From Sipunculus nudus (taxonomy: Eukaryota; Annelida; Sipuncula; Golfingiida; Sipunculidae), in assembly GCA_026874595.1 (NCBI GenBank), contig CM049322.1, forward strand, positions 10,566,400 to 10,630,399: a stretch of DNA of 64,000 nt, written 5' to 3'. The position numbers and the translations under genes were made by a program. Numbering within the stretch: position 1 is the stretch's first letter; each line of letters begins with the position of its first letter. Shown here piece after piece: positions 23,831-36,915 of the stretch. The notes under the pieces are model-generated. The model had not been told where the DNA came from. It did not search any database and worked only from the letters and a program-made list of their open reading frames with translations.

Positions 23831-24555
23831 TTGCTAATTGATCAATCAATTGTACTGATTTTGGTACTGTAATAAGCATCTTTAACAATTAGAAATATCC
23901 TCTTTCATTTATTTTTCTGACAAACATTTATTGAAGAAAAAAAAAACAGAACTATGCATTTATGCAATATTGATGTCTTTGGCATAGAAAAATCAGGGAA
24001 ACTGGCTGCAACGATCTAATAATTACAGAAACATTACAACAGGAAGTTTATTCAGGAAAAGGAGGCCTGGGCCTGTAGATCTAATTAAGAGTATACAAAT
24101 CTTCTTACATTTAAACAGCTGTAACATAATGTTACTTAATGAACATATATGTATGTGTACTGGCGGCTTTTATCACACAATTATAACTTCATTGTTTTAA
24201 CATTAAAGACTTGCAATTTGTATTTTAATAACTGAAAACTGTAACTGAAATTTATTAAAGTATATAACACAAAAAAAAATAAATAAACTAAATGGAAACA
24301 TCAAATAGTTTTGTTACACATACCCCTCATACTTACCTCACTGGGTGTATTCTCAAGGTATATTATGTAATCAAAGTTTATATTTTGTAATCAAAAACAT
24401 TACAGGAGATTACCATTATAATTGTAAAATACCTGCATCCCCATCACAATTACTATATTTCAGAACATAATTTTACACTACAATCCAGTCGTCATTCAAT
24501 ACAAAAATGAACTTTTAATGATGAACCCAAATATTGAGTATGTTTCTTACAAATT
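23830..24555. other. Probable 3' untranslated region of antisense LINE
   Basis: AT-rich sequence between the GC-richer block and the end of LINE ORF2 on the minus strand. The same arrangement occurs in blocks B and C of both units. No poly(A)-type end (poly-T on this strand) is obvious. Confidence 0.35.
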
Positions 24556-26423
24556 CATTTCATATAATTTTCTCTTAATTTGAAACTATGATATACATGT
24601 ACTGCAAATCTGATTTCTTTTTCTTCACTTAAGTTAAAACCCTTATAAAATTTTCCCTGTTTGGTGCATGTAGACCCTTTCTCACATATTCCCCCCCCCC
24701 TCAAATCATTATATAACAAACATTCGTGTTCAAAATGGTACTCATCCTCTATTAAATTGAAATCATGAATAAAACAAAATTTATATATTCTTTCTTCTCT
24801 ATCCATTTGCGTAATTCTTCCCTTTTCAATCATCACATCATGACATGAACATCTCAATCTGGCTAGCGCTTGTTTATGCTTGGGATAAGTCACATACAAT
24901 AACTATTTTTCCATTGAGAGCATAGATTTAAAAATTCCATATAAATTTAATTTAGTATTTAATTCTACATCACAAGACCAGTTTTGTACTGCCATATCAA
25001 TAGTTCTTTCCTTTATTTTAGCCAAAAATATTCTCATGTCTCATACTTCTTGATTCATCCACACATATCCGAAACCTGCGCTGCATATTATGCTTCTTTT
25101 ATGAGTAACTCATTTTTTTTATTCATATCTAGATTAAACAGCATATTGTATATACGTTTTGGATATCTATTTTTCCAGTTTTGTACTAATTTTGACCAAT
25201 ATTTTACACATCCTAATAACTGACCGATAAACATTGGATGCCTTCAAAGCTCTCCCAATAATGCCGGGTTCGGAGCTGAAGAGCTAATTTTCTAATGTAC
25301 TTGCAAATTTATATTGCACCTTTTCAATTATTTCACATCTTTCATAGCCCCACAGTTCTGAACCATATAATAATACCGGTGGACCATACCATCAAGTAGA
25401 TTAAATAGCTGGCTCACTGATAGACAATTATACTTCCTATAAGTTTTTTTTTATGAGAGTCACTGCTCTTTCAGTCTGTATTGCCTGCGCTATCTGACAA
25501 TGTTCTTGTAAATATTACTCCTAAGTATCTATAGTCATTTACCGTTTCAATTTGAGTATTTTGATTGTCATTTCTCTATTCTTTTTAATGAACCCCGTGT
25601 CTAAAAAAAAACAAATTTTGTCTTTCCTTAATTAACTTTAAGCCATAAGTGACAGAAAAGAAACCCTTGAAACTAGTTAATTTGTTCTTTGAGAAGTCCT
25701 ATTGTATCATTGAAGCCTACTAAATCATCAGCGTACATTAATATCATTAAGTTTGGGAAATATTCATCAATATTTATACCATGACAATCTGTTTCATTAA
25801 TTTGTTCATAAGATTCTTGTATGAATAAAGAAAACAGAAGGAGAATTACCATGCACCCTTGTTTAGTTTCGTTAGTACCTTCAAATTATTCTGTTAATCC
25901 ATCCTCCGTAAGAACACATGATTTCATTTGACTATACGTTGACTGAAGTGTCTGTAAGAGTTTCCCTTTTATCCTAGATTTAACTAATACATACAACAAT
26001 AAATCATGTTTAACACAATCAAAAGCAGTTGAACTAAAATAAAAGTGCTATGAAACCTTCTTTCTTTTTTGTTAAATATTTCTGCACACACCCCATTAAA
26101 GAAAACGTATGGTCTACTGTTGAAAAACCTTTTATATAGCTAGCTTTTGCTTCACATAATAATGCCGCTTAATCAACATAATTTCGAATTCTGTTTGGCA
26201 ATATTTTTGTAAATAGTTTACCCACGGTATTAAGTGATGATATACCTCTATAATTTTTAGAATCTATGGTGGAACCCTTTTTTTTGCTTTGGTACAATAA
26301 TTGCTTGCTCAAAGAGGCGGGGAAAACTCAATTTCCTAATACACTATTAAATAAATGTTATATATGAGACGACATGTAACTATATGTATCTTTTAATATA
26401 TCTTACGTTATCCCGTAGGGCCG
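24555..26423 (-). mobile_element. LINE fragment (block B, unit 1), 5'-truncated at duplication junction
   Basis: Antisense ORF2 from its C-terminus to the reverse-transcriptase region. The C-terminal part at 24555-24899 has RLRCSCHDVMIEKG and the zinc-like ligand series CFIHDF...EDEYHFEHEC. The YADD motif lies near 25711-25735, and the YRGISSLNTVGKL-type block near 26200-26260. The RT segment deleted in the unit 2 LINE (about 175 bp) is present here at 26052-26228. Homology stops abruptly at about 26423 and HNMT intron 3 sequence begins, so this is a recombination junction rather than ordinary 5' truncation. Several frameshifts are present. Confidence 0.82.
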
Positions 26424-27521
26424 AATAATTTTCCAGCCGGAAAGGAGGTTTCCCATGGTGACTTCATATGGAGCCTATATCTAGCACGTATTATATTTAT
26501 CTCTACAATAGATTCCTGTTTGTAAACACAACAGTACTAGATGATATAATAACAATTTAACGCTTCTGAATTACAGAAGTTATTACAGGACTAACCAATA
26601 TCTAATGTGTAGAATATTTCCTGTTTGTCGTATTGTATACCATTCTCCTTCAAGGCCGCCTCCACGTGCTCGGCTGTGTTACTTTCAGACAGTGGTAACT
26701 GTCCTGCAAGATGATGTGACACGGAATACCACCCAGCTGTGACAAAATATGTAACCCTCATTGAGATTTTGAAAGAAAATATACAACATTATACATTATT
26801 TGACTCATATGTATATTCTAACGAAAATTGAATGTACACTATGATATCTCAAACGTGTCAAGCCTCCATAATGCAATTTATTATATTTTGCATATCTATC
26901 ACCATTGTATTCATATTCCACTGAATTAGATATGACCCATCTAAACTTTCTCAATTTTCTGATGATAAAAATAAGGTTTTTAAGAATTTTTTTTTTATTT
27001 TCTTTTAGCAAATTTTCGAAATTTTAAAACACATATGCCTCTTCTCCAACTAAAAAAAAATAGTCCATAGAAAATAACACTAATAAACAAGTCTCAGATA
27101 TATATTTAGTATTTCGTTTCAGTTACCACTATTTGTGCAATATATACTTACATCCACTAGTGTCTGTTAGAGCAACTATCGACCCTTCGGGCGCAGTAAT
27201 TCCGAAATATTTTCGCAGTGTTGATGCCAAATCCCTACCAATAAAATACAATGAATGGACGAAAATAATTAAATCAAATGTTTGTTTTGCATGGCCTGAC
27301 TCAAGAAATTCTTCTGATTTCATCCGCAACATGTTAAATTCCACATCCGCGTATTTTGGGTTCCTGGCAAAGTTAGATCTGAATCGAGTCATCTGTATTG
27401 GACTCGGTTCCACAGTCGATAAGATGTAGTCCAGGATAACTTCATCCGGATCCCCTAATAAAATAGAGAGTTACAGAAAAAAGCACGCATAAACACTTTT
27501 GATATATTAGCAGGGTATATG

Positions 27522-27625
<104 letters not shown>

Positions 27626-27978
27626 TATATGTAAATTTTTAATATTACAGTTACAGTTTAGTTGTTTTAGTTTTAGTTATCATTTAGAATATTTCTATAA
27701 AGATAACTAAAGTTTGCCTCTTATTACTATTTCTATCACAGGGGTATCTATCACTTTTTCTTTTTCTGTTACTGATATAGAAACATATTATATTTCAGTT
27801 AGTGTATTATTTATGAGATTGAACTATTTAAAGTCTTAACGAGAATTATTTTTAACAAAAAAGTATTACACTATATATTTTTAGGTGGTTAGAAACGCTA
27901 ATACCTACCATGAGTATGTATATATGATCTGATCACTGTTGTTTTTTTCTTGCACGTATATTTTTTTTTTCATTTCAG

Positions 27979-28190
27979 ATGTCAACTTGTTGACATATAA
28001 GATCAGAAATGCTGGATATACTTCTGAATGTGCACATGGATCATGGTTGAAGGAAATGATGCACGTAACAATAATTATATATTATCAATCGTTTACAGAA
28101 GCAGCGCCTCTGATTGTCAAGATTTTGGTCACCAAGAGCAAGATAGAGCTTAATGATGTATTCTTATATGGCTCAAACTTGCCCTGGCAG
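27979..28190 (+). other. Antisense exon-like segment (block C, unit 1)
   Basis: 212 nt with acceptor TTTCATTTCAG and donor CAG/GTACTC. It is the block C copy of the segment at 18999 and stays open in the same frame. It differs by YYQ for YHQ and LPW for LHW. Confidence 0.33.
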
Positions 28191-28873
28191 GTACTCTTGG
28201 GTATGTAGCACCAATGCACACCACCTTTATCATTCCTGACCCCTGCCTGTGTTTACAGTCAGCACACTTTAGGCAATCACTGGACTAAATAGAGGATGTT
28301 CAGTATTATTTGCTGAAAAGCTGAATGACCAACCACACCAATCACTGCAGATTACAACTCGTTTGTGTAAAACTTGAAAATAATTACCACGTGTTGTTAT
28401 ATAATTGTTATATCTTGTTTTCACACAATTTAAAATATTTTTATGAAATAAACTAATAATTAATCAACATTCGAATTTCCATATAAACACATTTTATTCA
28501 AGTTAAATTCAAAAGGGTCTCATAAGAAGTTTAAATTAAAAAATCACATTGTGTGAGCAGTTGCGGTTTCAGCCACTTAAATACAATGTATATCATCTGT
28601 ATTCGAATGAGTTCAATAATAAATACATACCAGGTCCACTTCCAACCGAAAGGATGCTTATATCTCCTGTCTCTTTCTTGAATATGGTTCTTGGGCTATG
28701 GTTTAATACATTCTTAAGCCATTCTTTGCTTGATTCCAACATGTTCGAATATTGGTAGTAAACATGAAGATCATCGTCGTAACCTGGGTACATTTCCATA
28801 CCTCCGTAGTTTTGGAATTATTATATTCCGTACTTTGTCAATTTGTCTTTCGGTACACCTGTACAATAAACAA

Positions 28874-28882
28874 TTATATATA
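28874..28882 (-). promoter_or_regulatory. TATA box of HNMT-like copy C, unit 1
   Basis: TATATATAA on the minus strand, 75 bp upstream of the ATG at 28799. The promoter survives although the gene body is truncated. Confidence 0.5.
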
Positions 28883-29085
28883 CCTCGAATTTGTTACCTT
28901 GTATATGTTATCTGATAGTGGGAGGTTTACTTAATCATGCAAACTAAACAAAGTGCGTAGTGCATATCCGAGATTATTTATATACCTCGAATTTTTTCAT
29001 TATATTTCTTTTCTGATTACGGTGTTCGGGACGTATGTTTACTATTAATGTGGGCTACGAGAATATTATGTTACCAGTTATTTTT

Positions 29086-29099
29086 GCGCCCCCTTGTGG
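29086..29099. promoter_or_regulatory. CTCF-like site, block C unit 1
   Basis: GCGCCCCCTTGTGG, unchanged from blocks A and B. Confidence 0.45.
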
Positions 29100-29196
29100 C
29101 AACTACGTGTATTATGTATGTGTGACGACTATGGCACCCATTAAATGTGTTAACTGTTAGGCTCCTCGTTTGTGGAGCGGTTCTGTCTAGTGCCTG

Positions 29197-30646
29197 AATA
29201 ATAAGATATTTCTTACACTCTATGGAGTGCATACTTGAGACAAAATAAACAGTATCAAGTAATGGTTAACAGTGTGTACCAACCACTTGACAATGGAAAA
29301 CATGCCATGTGTTTAACATGTTAGGAATTTTAAATCACCATACACTCAGTGTACCAGGTGCAAATACCAATAGTGCTTGTGTTAACTCCTTAAACAGTTA
29401 CAAAATGTAACTAAAATATAACTACCGTCATATAAGCCAAGAGTATTTCTTGGGCCCTTGGGACATATTCCCCGTTTTGCGTCCCTGTTTGCACTGGCGC
29501 ATCCTGATGTCCTTATACTACGGTCGACCACTGTTTTGAATATAAAACCGGGTTGAATTCTGTAATGCCGGTCTTTTAAGGCTTAGGCCTTAGCCCTTAA
29601 CTCCTGCTTAGGCTCTCCTATGAGCTAGTTACCGTTACAGTAGGGTTATGGAATGGTTTTAGCAGATTATCCTCGGTTATCCACGGCCCAAAGAGGGTGC
29701 CATTAGGTCACTGGTACGGTCGCCCCCATTTTGGCAGGGCGCCAGTGCAGCATGAATATGTTTACTGAGTTCACTAGGGTCAAATACGGTGCTTACCGGA
29801 GGCCACACGTGCTTACCCCGAAATAATGAATACTTATTTTGCTAATTGATCAATCAATTGTAATGATTTTGGTACTGTAATAAGCATCTATAACAATTAG
29901 AAATATCCTCTTTCATTTATTTTTCTGACAAACATTTATTGAAGAAAAAAAAACAGAACTATGCATTTATGCAATATTGATGTCTTTGGCATAGAAAAAT
30001 CAGGGAAACTGGCTGCAACGATCTAATAATTACAGCAACATAACAACAGGAAGTTTATTCAGGAAAAGGAGGCCTGGGCCTGTAGATCAAATTAAGAGTA
30101 TACAAATCTTCTTACATTCAAACAGCTGTATCATAATGTTAGTTAATTAACATATATGTATGTGTACTGGCGGCTTTCATCACACAATTATAACTTCATT
30201 GTTTTAACATTAAAGACCTGCAATTTGTCTTTTAATAACTGAAAACTGTAACTGAAATTTACTAAAGTATATAACACAAACAAAATAAATAAATAAACTA
30301 AATGGAAACATCAAAGAGTTTTGTTTCACATTCCCCTCATACTTACATCATCGGGTGTATTCTCAAGGTACATTATGTAATCAAAGTTTATTTTTTGTAA
30401 TCAAAAACATTACAGGAGATTGCCATTATAATTGTAAAATACCTGCATCCCCATCACAATTACTATATTTCAGAACATAATTATACACTACAATCCAGTC
30501 GTCATTCAATACAAAAATAAACTTTTAAAGATGAACCCAAATATTGAGTATGTTTCTTACAATATCATTTCATATAATTTTCTCTTAATTTAAAACCATG
30601 ATATACATTTACTGCAAATTTGATTATTTCTTTTTCTTCACTTGAG
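29197..30646. repeat. Shared block B/C sequence with GC-richer element
   Basis: Counterpart of 23190-24555 after a 3-kb gap. It contains the GC-richer element (about 29458-29832) and the probable LINE 3' untranslated region. No gene is seen. Confidence 0.6.
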
Positions 30647-33600
30647 TTAAAAACCCTTATAAAATGTTCCCTGTTTGGTGCATGTAGACCCTTTCTCACA
30701 TATTTTCCCCCTCAATTCATTATATAGCAAACATTCGTGTACAAAATGATACTCATCCTCTATTAAATTGAAATCATGAATAAAACAAAATTTACATATT
30801 CTTTCTTCTCTATCCATTTGCGTATTTCTTCCCTTTTCAATCATCACATCATGACATGAACATCTCAATCTGGCTAGCGCTTGTTTATGCTTGGGATAAG
30901 TCACATACAATAAATATTTCTCCATTGAGAGCATAGATTTAAAAAGTCCATATAAATTTAATTCAGTATTTAATTCTACATCACAAGACCAGTTTTGTAC
31001 TGCCATATCAACAATTCTTTACTTTATTTTAGCCAAAAATATTCTTATGCCTCATACTTCTTGATTAATCCACACATATCCGAAACCAGCGCTGCATATT
31101 ATGCTTCTTATATGAGTAACCCATGTTTTTTTTTAATTCATATCTAGATTAAACAGCATATTATATATACGTTTTGGATATCTATTTTTCCAGTTTTGTA
31201 CTAATTGTGACCAATATTTTACACATCCTAATAACTGACCGATATACATTGGATGCCTTCAAAGCTCTCCCAATAATGCCTGGTTCGGAGCTGAAGAGCT
31301 AATTTTATAATGTACTTGCAAAATTTATATTGAACCTTTGCAATTATTTCACATCTTTCATAGCCCCACAGTTCTGAACCATATAATAATACCGGTGGAC
31401 CATACCATCAAGTAGATCAAATAGCTGGCTCACTGATAGACAATTATACTTCCTATAAAATTTTCTTTTTTAGGAGAGTCACTGCTCTTTCAGTCTGTAT
31501 TGCCTGCGCTTTCCGACAATGTACTTGTAAATATTACTCCTTAGTATCTATAGTCATTTACTGTTTCAATTTGAGTATTTTGATTGTCATTTCTCTATTC
31601 TTTTTAATGAACCCTGTGTCTAAAAAAACAAATTTTGTCTTTCCTTAATTAACTTTAAGCTATTAGTGACAGAAAAAAAAACTTGCAACTAGTAAATTTG
31701 TTCTTTGAGACATCCTGTTGTATCATTGAAGTCTACTGAATCATCAGCGTACATTAATATCATTAAGTTTGGGAAATATTCATCAATATTTATACCATGA
31801 CAATCTGTTTCATTAATTTGTTCATAAGATTCTTGTATGAATAAAGAAAACAGAAGGAGAATTACCATGCACCCTTGTTTAGTTTCGTTAGTACATTCAA
31901 ATTAATCTGTTAATCCATCCTCCGTAAGAACACATGATTTCATTTGACTCTACATTGACTGAAGTGTCTGTAAGAGTTTCCCTTTTCTCCTAGATTTAAC
32001 TAATACATACAACAATAAATCATGTTTAACACAATCAAAAGCAGTTGAACTAAAATAAAAGTGCTATGAAACGGTATTAAGTGATGATATACCTCTATAA
32101 TTTTTAGAATCTATGGTGGAACCCTTTTTTTTTTTGCTTTGGTACAATAATTGCTTTGCTCAAAGAGGCTGGGAAAACTCAATTTCCTAATACACTATTA
32201 AATAATTGTAATATATGAGACGACATGTAACTATATGTATCTTTCAATATATCTTACGTTATCCCGTGGGGCCTTTCCTCTTTTCATTCCATTCATGGCT
32301 TTCTGTACTTCATATGGTGTTACGAGTCCATCAAGCTCTGTATCATTTCCAATTCCTAATACATTTTTTAAATAATCCAGAGTATTATTCTTAAACTCTC
32401 TTATGTTTTGATAAAAAAAGTTCCTTATAATGTTGTACCAACTTACCTGTTCTACTGTTGAAACAATTTTCTTTTTGTTTAAAAATCTCATGTTTTATTT
32501 TCACATAGAACCAGTGTCTTTTGCATCCATCATCTTTTGCACCTCTGAGGCTTGGATGATTGCCTTCTTTTCTTCACATAACTTTTTAAACCTCTGTTTA
32601 GTTTGTTGAAAACTAAGCAAGTCGCCATCTGTTAATGTAGATATAATTGTACTTATTCAAATATATATATTTTTAATTTTCCCAAATTTCACACTTTTTC
32701 CCACCATTTTGGTTGCTTTAGTTTTATGTTGTCTTGGAAGTATTATTCATTTCTAGAGGATATATTTTGATAAATAGTAACCAATGCCTCAGTAGCTTTG
32801 TCGGGATATGTTTCTATGGTTTCATTAAATGTGTTGAAAAGTAATGCACATTCTTTTTTGCTTTAATGATTTTGAAATATTTGTTTTAATCTTCATCAGT
32901 CTGATTAAATTTACCCATTTGGTCAGTTTGCATATATTTTCATTCGAAAGCTCTTTCTTTGGTCTGATAATACTAAGTGAACAGCTCAAGAGAAAATGAT
33001 CGGACAGATCATCTGATAATACACAGCATCTATCTAACATATGAAGTAGACAACTACTGACATTTATATAATCAACTATACTGCTACCAGAGAAAGTTAA
33101 TCACGTAAAGTTTACTGGTATATCTGGTTCAATTATCCCATTGATAATCTGCACTTCAAAGGAATTACATGGTTGAATGAAACTCCTTCCGAAAGCATTA
33201 ACAATACTACCTTTTGACCTGCGTGGTATTTTTACTGATGTGTTTGTGTTAAAGTATGAATATCCCATACCATATGTTTTATTATCCTCAATAAAATATG
33301 TTATATTTCCAGTTCTAGCATTAAAAGCACCAAGGAGAATTAAAATCATTTAATAAAATTCTGATAAATAATCTGTCAATATTTTTTCTTGCACTTTGAT
33401 ACCATTTATTTCATCATCATCCACATTGATTTCATGATGAACCTGATGGAGCAATATAGCAGCAAACTATGCCCAAATCTTTATCTTCATAGATTGAGGT
33501 ACCATCCGTAATCAATATGATGGTATCTGCATACTTTATAATATTCTTTATCATACCCTTTATATTTTTTTGCACGTAGACTAAGACCCCTCCTCTTCCT

Positions 33601-33653
33601 CTACTCTTCCTGACTATTCCATAACCATAGTACCCGTGCAATACATCAGACAA
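30647..33653 (-). pseudogene. LINE ORF2 remnant (endonuclease, reverse transcriptase, C-terminal Cys/His motif)
   Basis: From the 5' side: SRGRGGVLVYVQKNI at about 33560-33600; LLGAFNARTG near 33320-33350, where GDFN is expected, so the catalytic Asp reads Ala; SIVDYINVSS near 33060-33085; and SDHFLLSCSL near 32970-33005. Reverse-transcriptase finger sequence follows at 32231-32491, then a deletion, then YADD near 31740-31752. The C-terminus at 30647-31006 ends with CKFCFIHDFN...EDEYHFVHEC. The reading frame is broken at several points, so no functional protein is expected. Confidence 0.82.
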
Positions 33654-34329
33654 TTAATCATCCGTGGTTGCTCAAGTCTCAGTGAAACGTACAATACGGT
33701 GATTATGTATCAATTTTTTAAACATCTACTGATTTTAAATTTTGTTCTTAAGTCCATGTGCATTCCATGTTGCTAGTGTTATTACATCTATTTGAAAGTT
33801 TTCATCATCATCAGGATTATTAATATTATTAGTATGTGTAACTTCTTACCTGTACATGATGTGCTGTCTTATCCTGTGTATTATTAAGTGCAGTTGGAGT
33901 TGTGGGGTTATTTTCTGTTAGATAAACATTCTGTTCCTCATTTTCTGCAATACAAACGTCACATGTCATCAAATTATTAGCACATGCTTCATGATCAAAC
34001 TGACATTGACCCTGGCTTATTCCCTATTCCTTTCCTTTCACAACATTTTTATCATTTGTTGAATAAGCCCAGATATATATTTGCTTACCAATTATCAACT
34101 TGTCATAAGACAGATATGCACAACTTTCTCTCCTGGCATGAATCATGTGAGGAATTCAATACCCTCGGATTTTCCTCACTGCTTCACTATAGTCATGAGC
34201 AACCTTTTATATCTGAATTTCTCAACTTTTCTCTAGCCTGTTCAATGACCAATTATTTTGTTTATATTTACCAAACTAAACAATGATAGGTCTTGGTTTA
34301 CCTTTACTGATTTACTTTACTGCCTTTAA

Positions 34330-34943
34330 CTGGCAGTCTATGTGCTCTTTCAATTTCTAACTCATCATCAGTCTCACAGTCTATCCCAATCTTTTCCTAT
34401 TCTACTTTCCTGATTTTCTGTTCACACTCCTCCCAGGATTCCTTCCCCTCAGTTTTAGGTACACCATGGATGATGATATTTTGTCTCCTTGACCGGTCCT
34501 CCAGCTTGCTACACTGCTTTCTTAGCTGCCGATTTTATGTTCAAGTTTATCGACCCTCTCAGTCGCGCTCAGCAGTCACCGTTCTAGTGCCTCAATTTGT
34601 TTGTCAACAGAACCCTGTATGTGGTATATCTGTGCACTCAGCCGTATCCACACCAGCCTTGACTTGCGACTCCGAACAAGAAGATTGTGTGTCCATGTCA
34701 TTTAAATCTGTACCGCTGATGCTTCTAAAAAAAAACTCTAGCATGCCCTTACATGGTACCCCTAATGCTTGTAGCATTACTGTTACTGCTAGTTTGCTTT
34801 GGCGGGCCTGGGTTCAGTTCAACATCACCACACAGCTTTGGCAGAGTTGCCATGACCACTATCAGAAACAAGGTCAAGGACGTACCTGTCACAACCATTG
34901 CCCCTGGCTGAAACTTTTCTTTCTTTTTGGATGAGAAAAACAA
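34330..34943 (-). pseudogene. LINE ORF1 remnant with 2A motif (unit 2)
   Basis: The 2A codons GDVELNPGP are at 34803-34829, preceded by the same hydrophobic stretch as in unit 1. A 12-bp in-frame loss after the motif removes a KSKN-type segment (SSNSNATSI). The heptad-like and RNA-binding-like region continues to about 34400 through frame breaks. Confidence 0.78.
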
Positions 34944-35281
34944 CCTTAACGGGTCCTCAAGACTTGTATACTCACACCCATTATTGACAATACAATCTTG
35001 TTCCTTATTCCAGGAAAAGGCTCACCCTACGTCCTGGTTATTAGTAAAAACATCAAATTATACCAGGAGGCGAAGTGCAAGGCGTGTGGCCAGTTCTGCC
35101 GCAAGTTGTCTCCCATATGTCATCTAGTCAACAGTCACACTTCACATACCAGAACTTCATATAGCCCATAGAGATAGATCTCTTGAGTCAATCTGTGGCC
35201 TATAGGTTATAAAACATAATTGGACTATTTAGCTGGCTAACCTATTGCTTTACAATTGCATCACCTCAGATGTCTAACAAC

Positions 35282-35440
35282 CAGGATTGGGGCAAACTAT
35301 ATTAAAAAGTAATCCTTACAATACAATTTCAAATCATTCAATTATTACAAAGTGCTGATTAAACTAAATTACTTTTGAAAAGTAATTACTTTTCAGTTAC
35401 TTTATACAAAATCTACGGAGGCACTTTTCGTAAAAAAGTT
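35282..35440. mobile_element. hAT-like transposon end (unit 2)
   Basis: CAGGATTGGGGCAAACTA and AT-rich subterminal sequence as at 6537, with part of the AATACAA repeat lost. No partner end was found. Confidence 0.33.
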
Positions 35441-36915
35441 GTTCATACTTGAAAGGGCAGTTTATTAAAGAAATTTAGGATAAACTACAGCAAAACATGC
35501 CCTCTGATGTTATGCATAAAGTTGGTAAAAAATATTGTTACGCGCTCAGTTTTCACCAGATCCGGGGGTCGAACTGTGGGGGTAAACCGTCCCCTCCCGG
35601 TATGACCAAACGGATAAGGGTAAATTGTAAATAAAACTGTCTGATTGTAGAAATGGAAAAGTTAGTTGAATTTAGCATAGTCCTGTCCTTTCACGGCAAT
35701 GTCCTTGCAATAAGGTACGAGATGCAGATAAAATTTAAAACATTTAATGTAAAAATTAACGTTTAATTAACAAACATTGAGGAATCCCCTCATCAAACCT
35801 GATGTAACACATACTCCCTAGGTGTAACAGTAAGTCTAATTTGATAAAAGTCTAACTTGTATCTACAAACTTTCCACCTAAAACCTGATACAAATTCAAG
35901 CAATTATCCATAAAATCCCCTGTCAAAACCTATGTCCCTGTCTTCCTAAGTATCCCACTAAAAACTATCTGACTATTTATATGTTTTCTTTGTCCGTCTT
36001 ATAAAAGCCCCGGTTCCTGTTATCTATGGAATAAGAGAGCTGTCACAATTTGATGGTACCAACGCGGCGGATAGTCCATGTCACCCATGGTGCTCCATGA
36101 CTACGGACAACCCTCATGACCCATTGTTTGAAATCTTCCGACCTGAGTTAAAACTACATAACTAGCACTAATACTATTCCCGATCTTTATTTGAAACATA
36201 ACGCAGTGACACGTTGTTGCCCAAATTACCCTGTAATCACGTGTAATGCTGCTGGAACACTACTGAGGCCAATATCTGCACATATATTGGTTCAAGCGCC
36301 TGTGCCTTCGACATTCCTAGGACCACCGTCCTCTAGGACAACTGATTTTAGCCAAGTTTAGGACGACTGACGTGATATCATATTTTACCAACACTACTGG
36401 TATAAAATTCGTGGTCAGCATTACGTAATTTTCCCTATATATGTTCTATTCATGAAAATAGGCATTCCCAGAGAGTTTTTTTGCCAAACGATATGACTGG
36501 CAATACCAGTGGTTCTCTAGAAGATCATTCAGCAACCCATGGGGACACTCGCCGGATCAATAGCCCTGAAAGCAGACAGAGAAAATGTCGCCAATCAGCG
36601 CTCGGCCTGGGTTTTTATAGGGCCCGTTGCCAAGCGTTGTTAACGTGAGGTGACACAGTTGACAGCAATTGGGTCGGCGCGCATTTTTTGCTGTTACAAT
36701 AATTAACACTGCATGGCGCTAAGTTTTGGATGTAAACAAGTTTTAATCCGTCAGATCTGTGTAATTGATCCAATCCCCGTTATTACCACTACATTGTGGG
36801 CATTTCGACCATAAAGAGGTAACACAAATAATTTGTCTCACGCAGTATACAAGCGTTAAATCCCTGAATTTATATGCCCTGGTGGCATAAGCCATTTGAG
36901 GCACGATTTAGTCCT
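35440..36915. other. Intergenic, no gene recognised (unit 2)
   Basis: Counterpart of 6690-8214 with small indels. One indel of about 25 bp falls near 35635. No exon or RNA gene is seen. Confidence 0.5.

Larger units (their letters stand above)
30647..35200 (-). mobile_element. LINE copy L2, near full length but inactivated
   Basis: The most complete LINE in the window. It runs from ORF1 with the 2A motif at the right to the ORF2 C-terminal zinc-like motif at the left. ORF2 has an APE-type endonuclease, reverse transcriptase and the C-terminal Cys/His block. About 175 bp of reverse transcriptase are deleted at 32071 (GCTATGAAAC joined to GGTATTAAG), the endonuclease active site is altered, and frameshifts occur. 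It forms the boundary between units 1 and 2. The 5' end lies somewhere between 35160 and the hAT-like end at 35282. Confidence 0.85.

Noticed and set aside
24984-25223. 79-codon plus-strand frame (also 53753-53992)
   Set aside because: It is antisense to LINE ORF2 and differs between copies without constraint.
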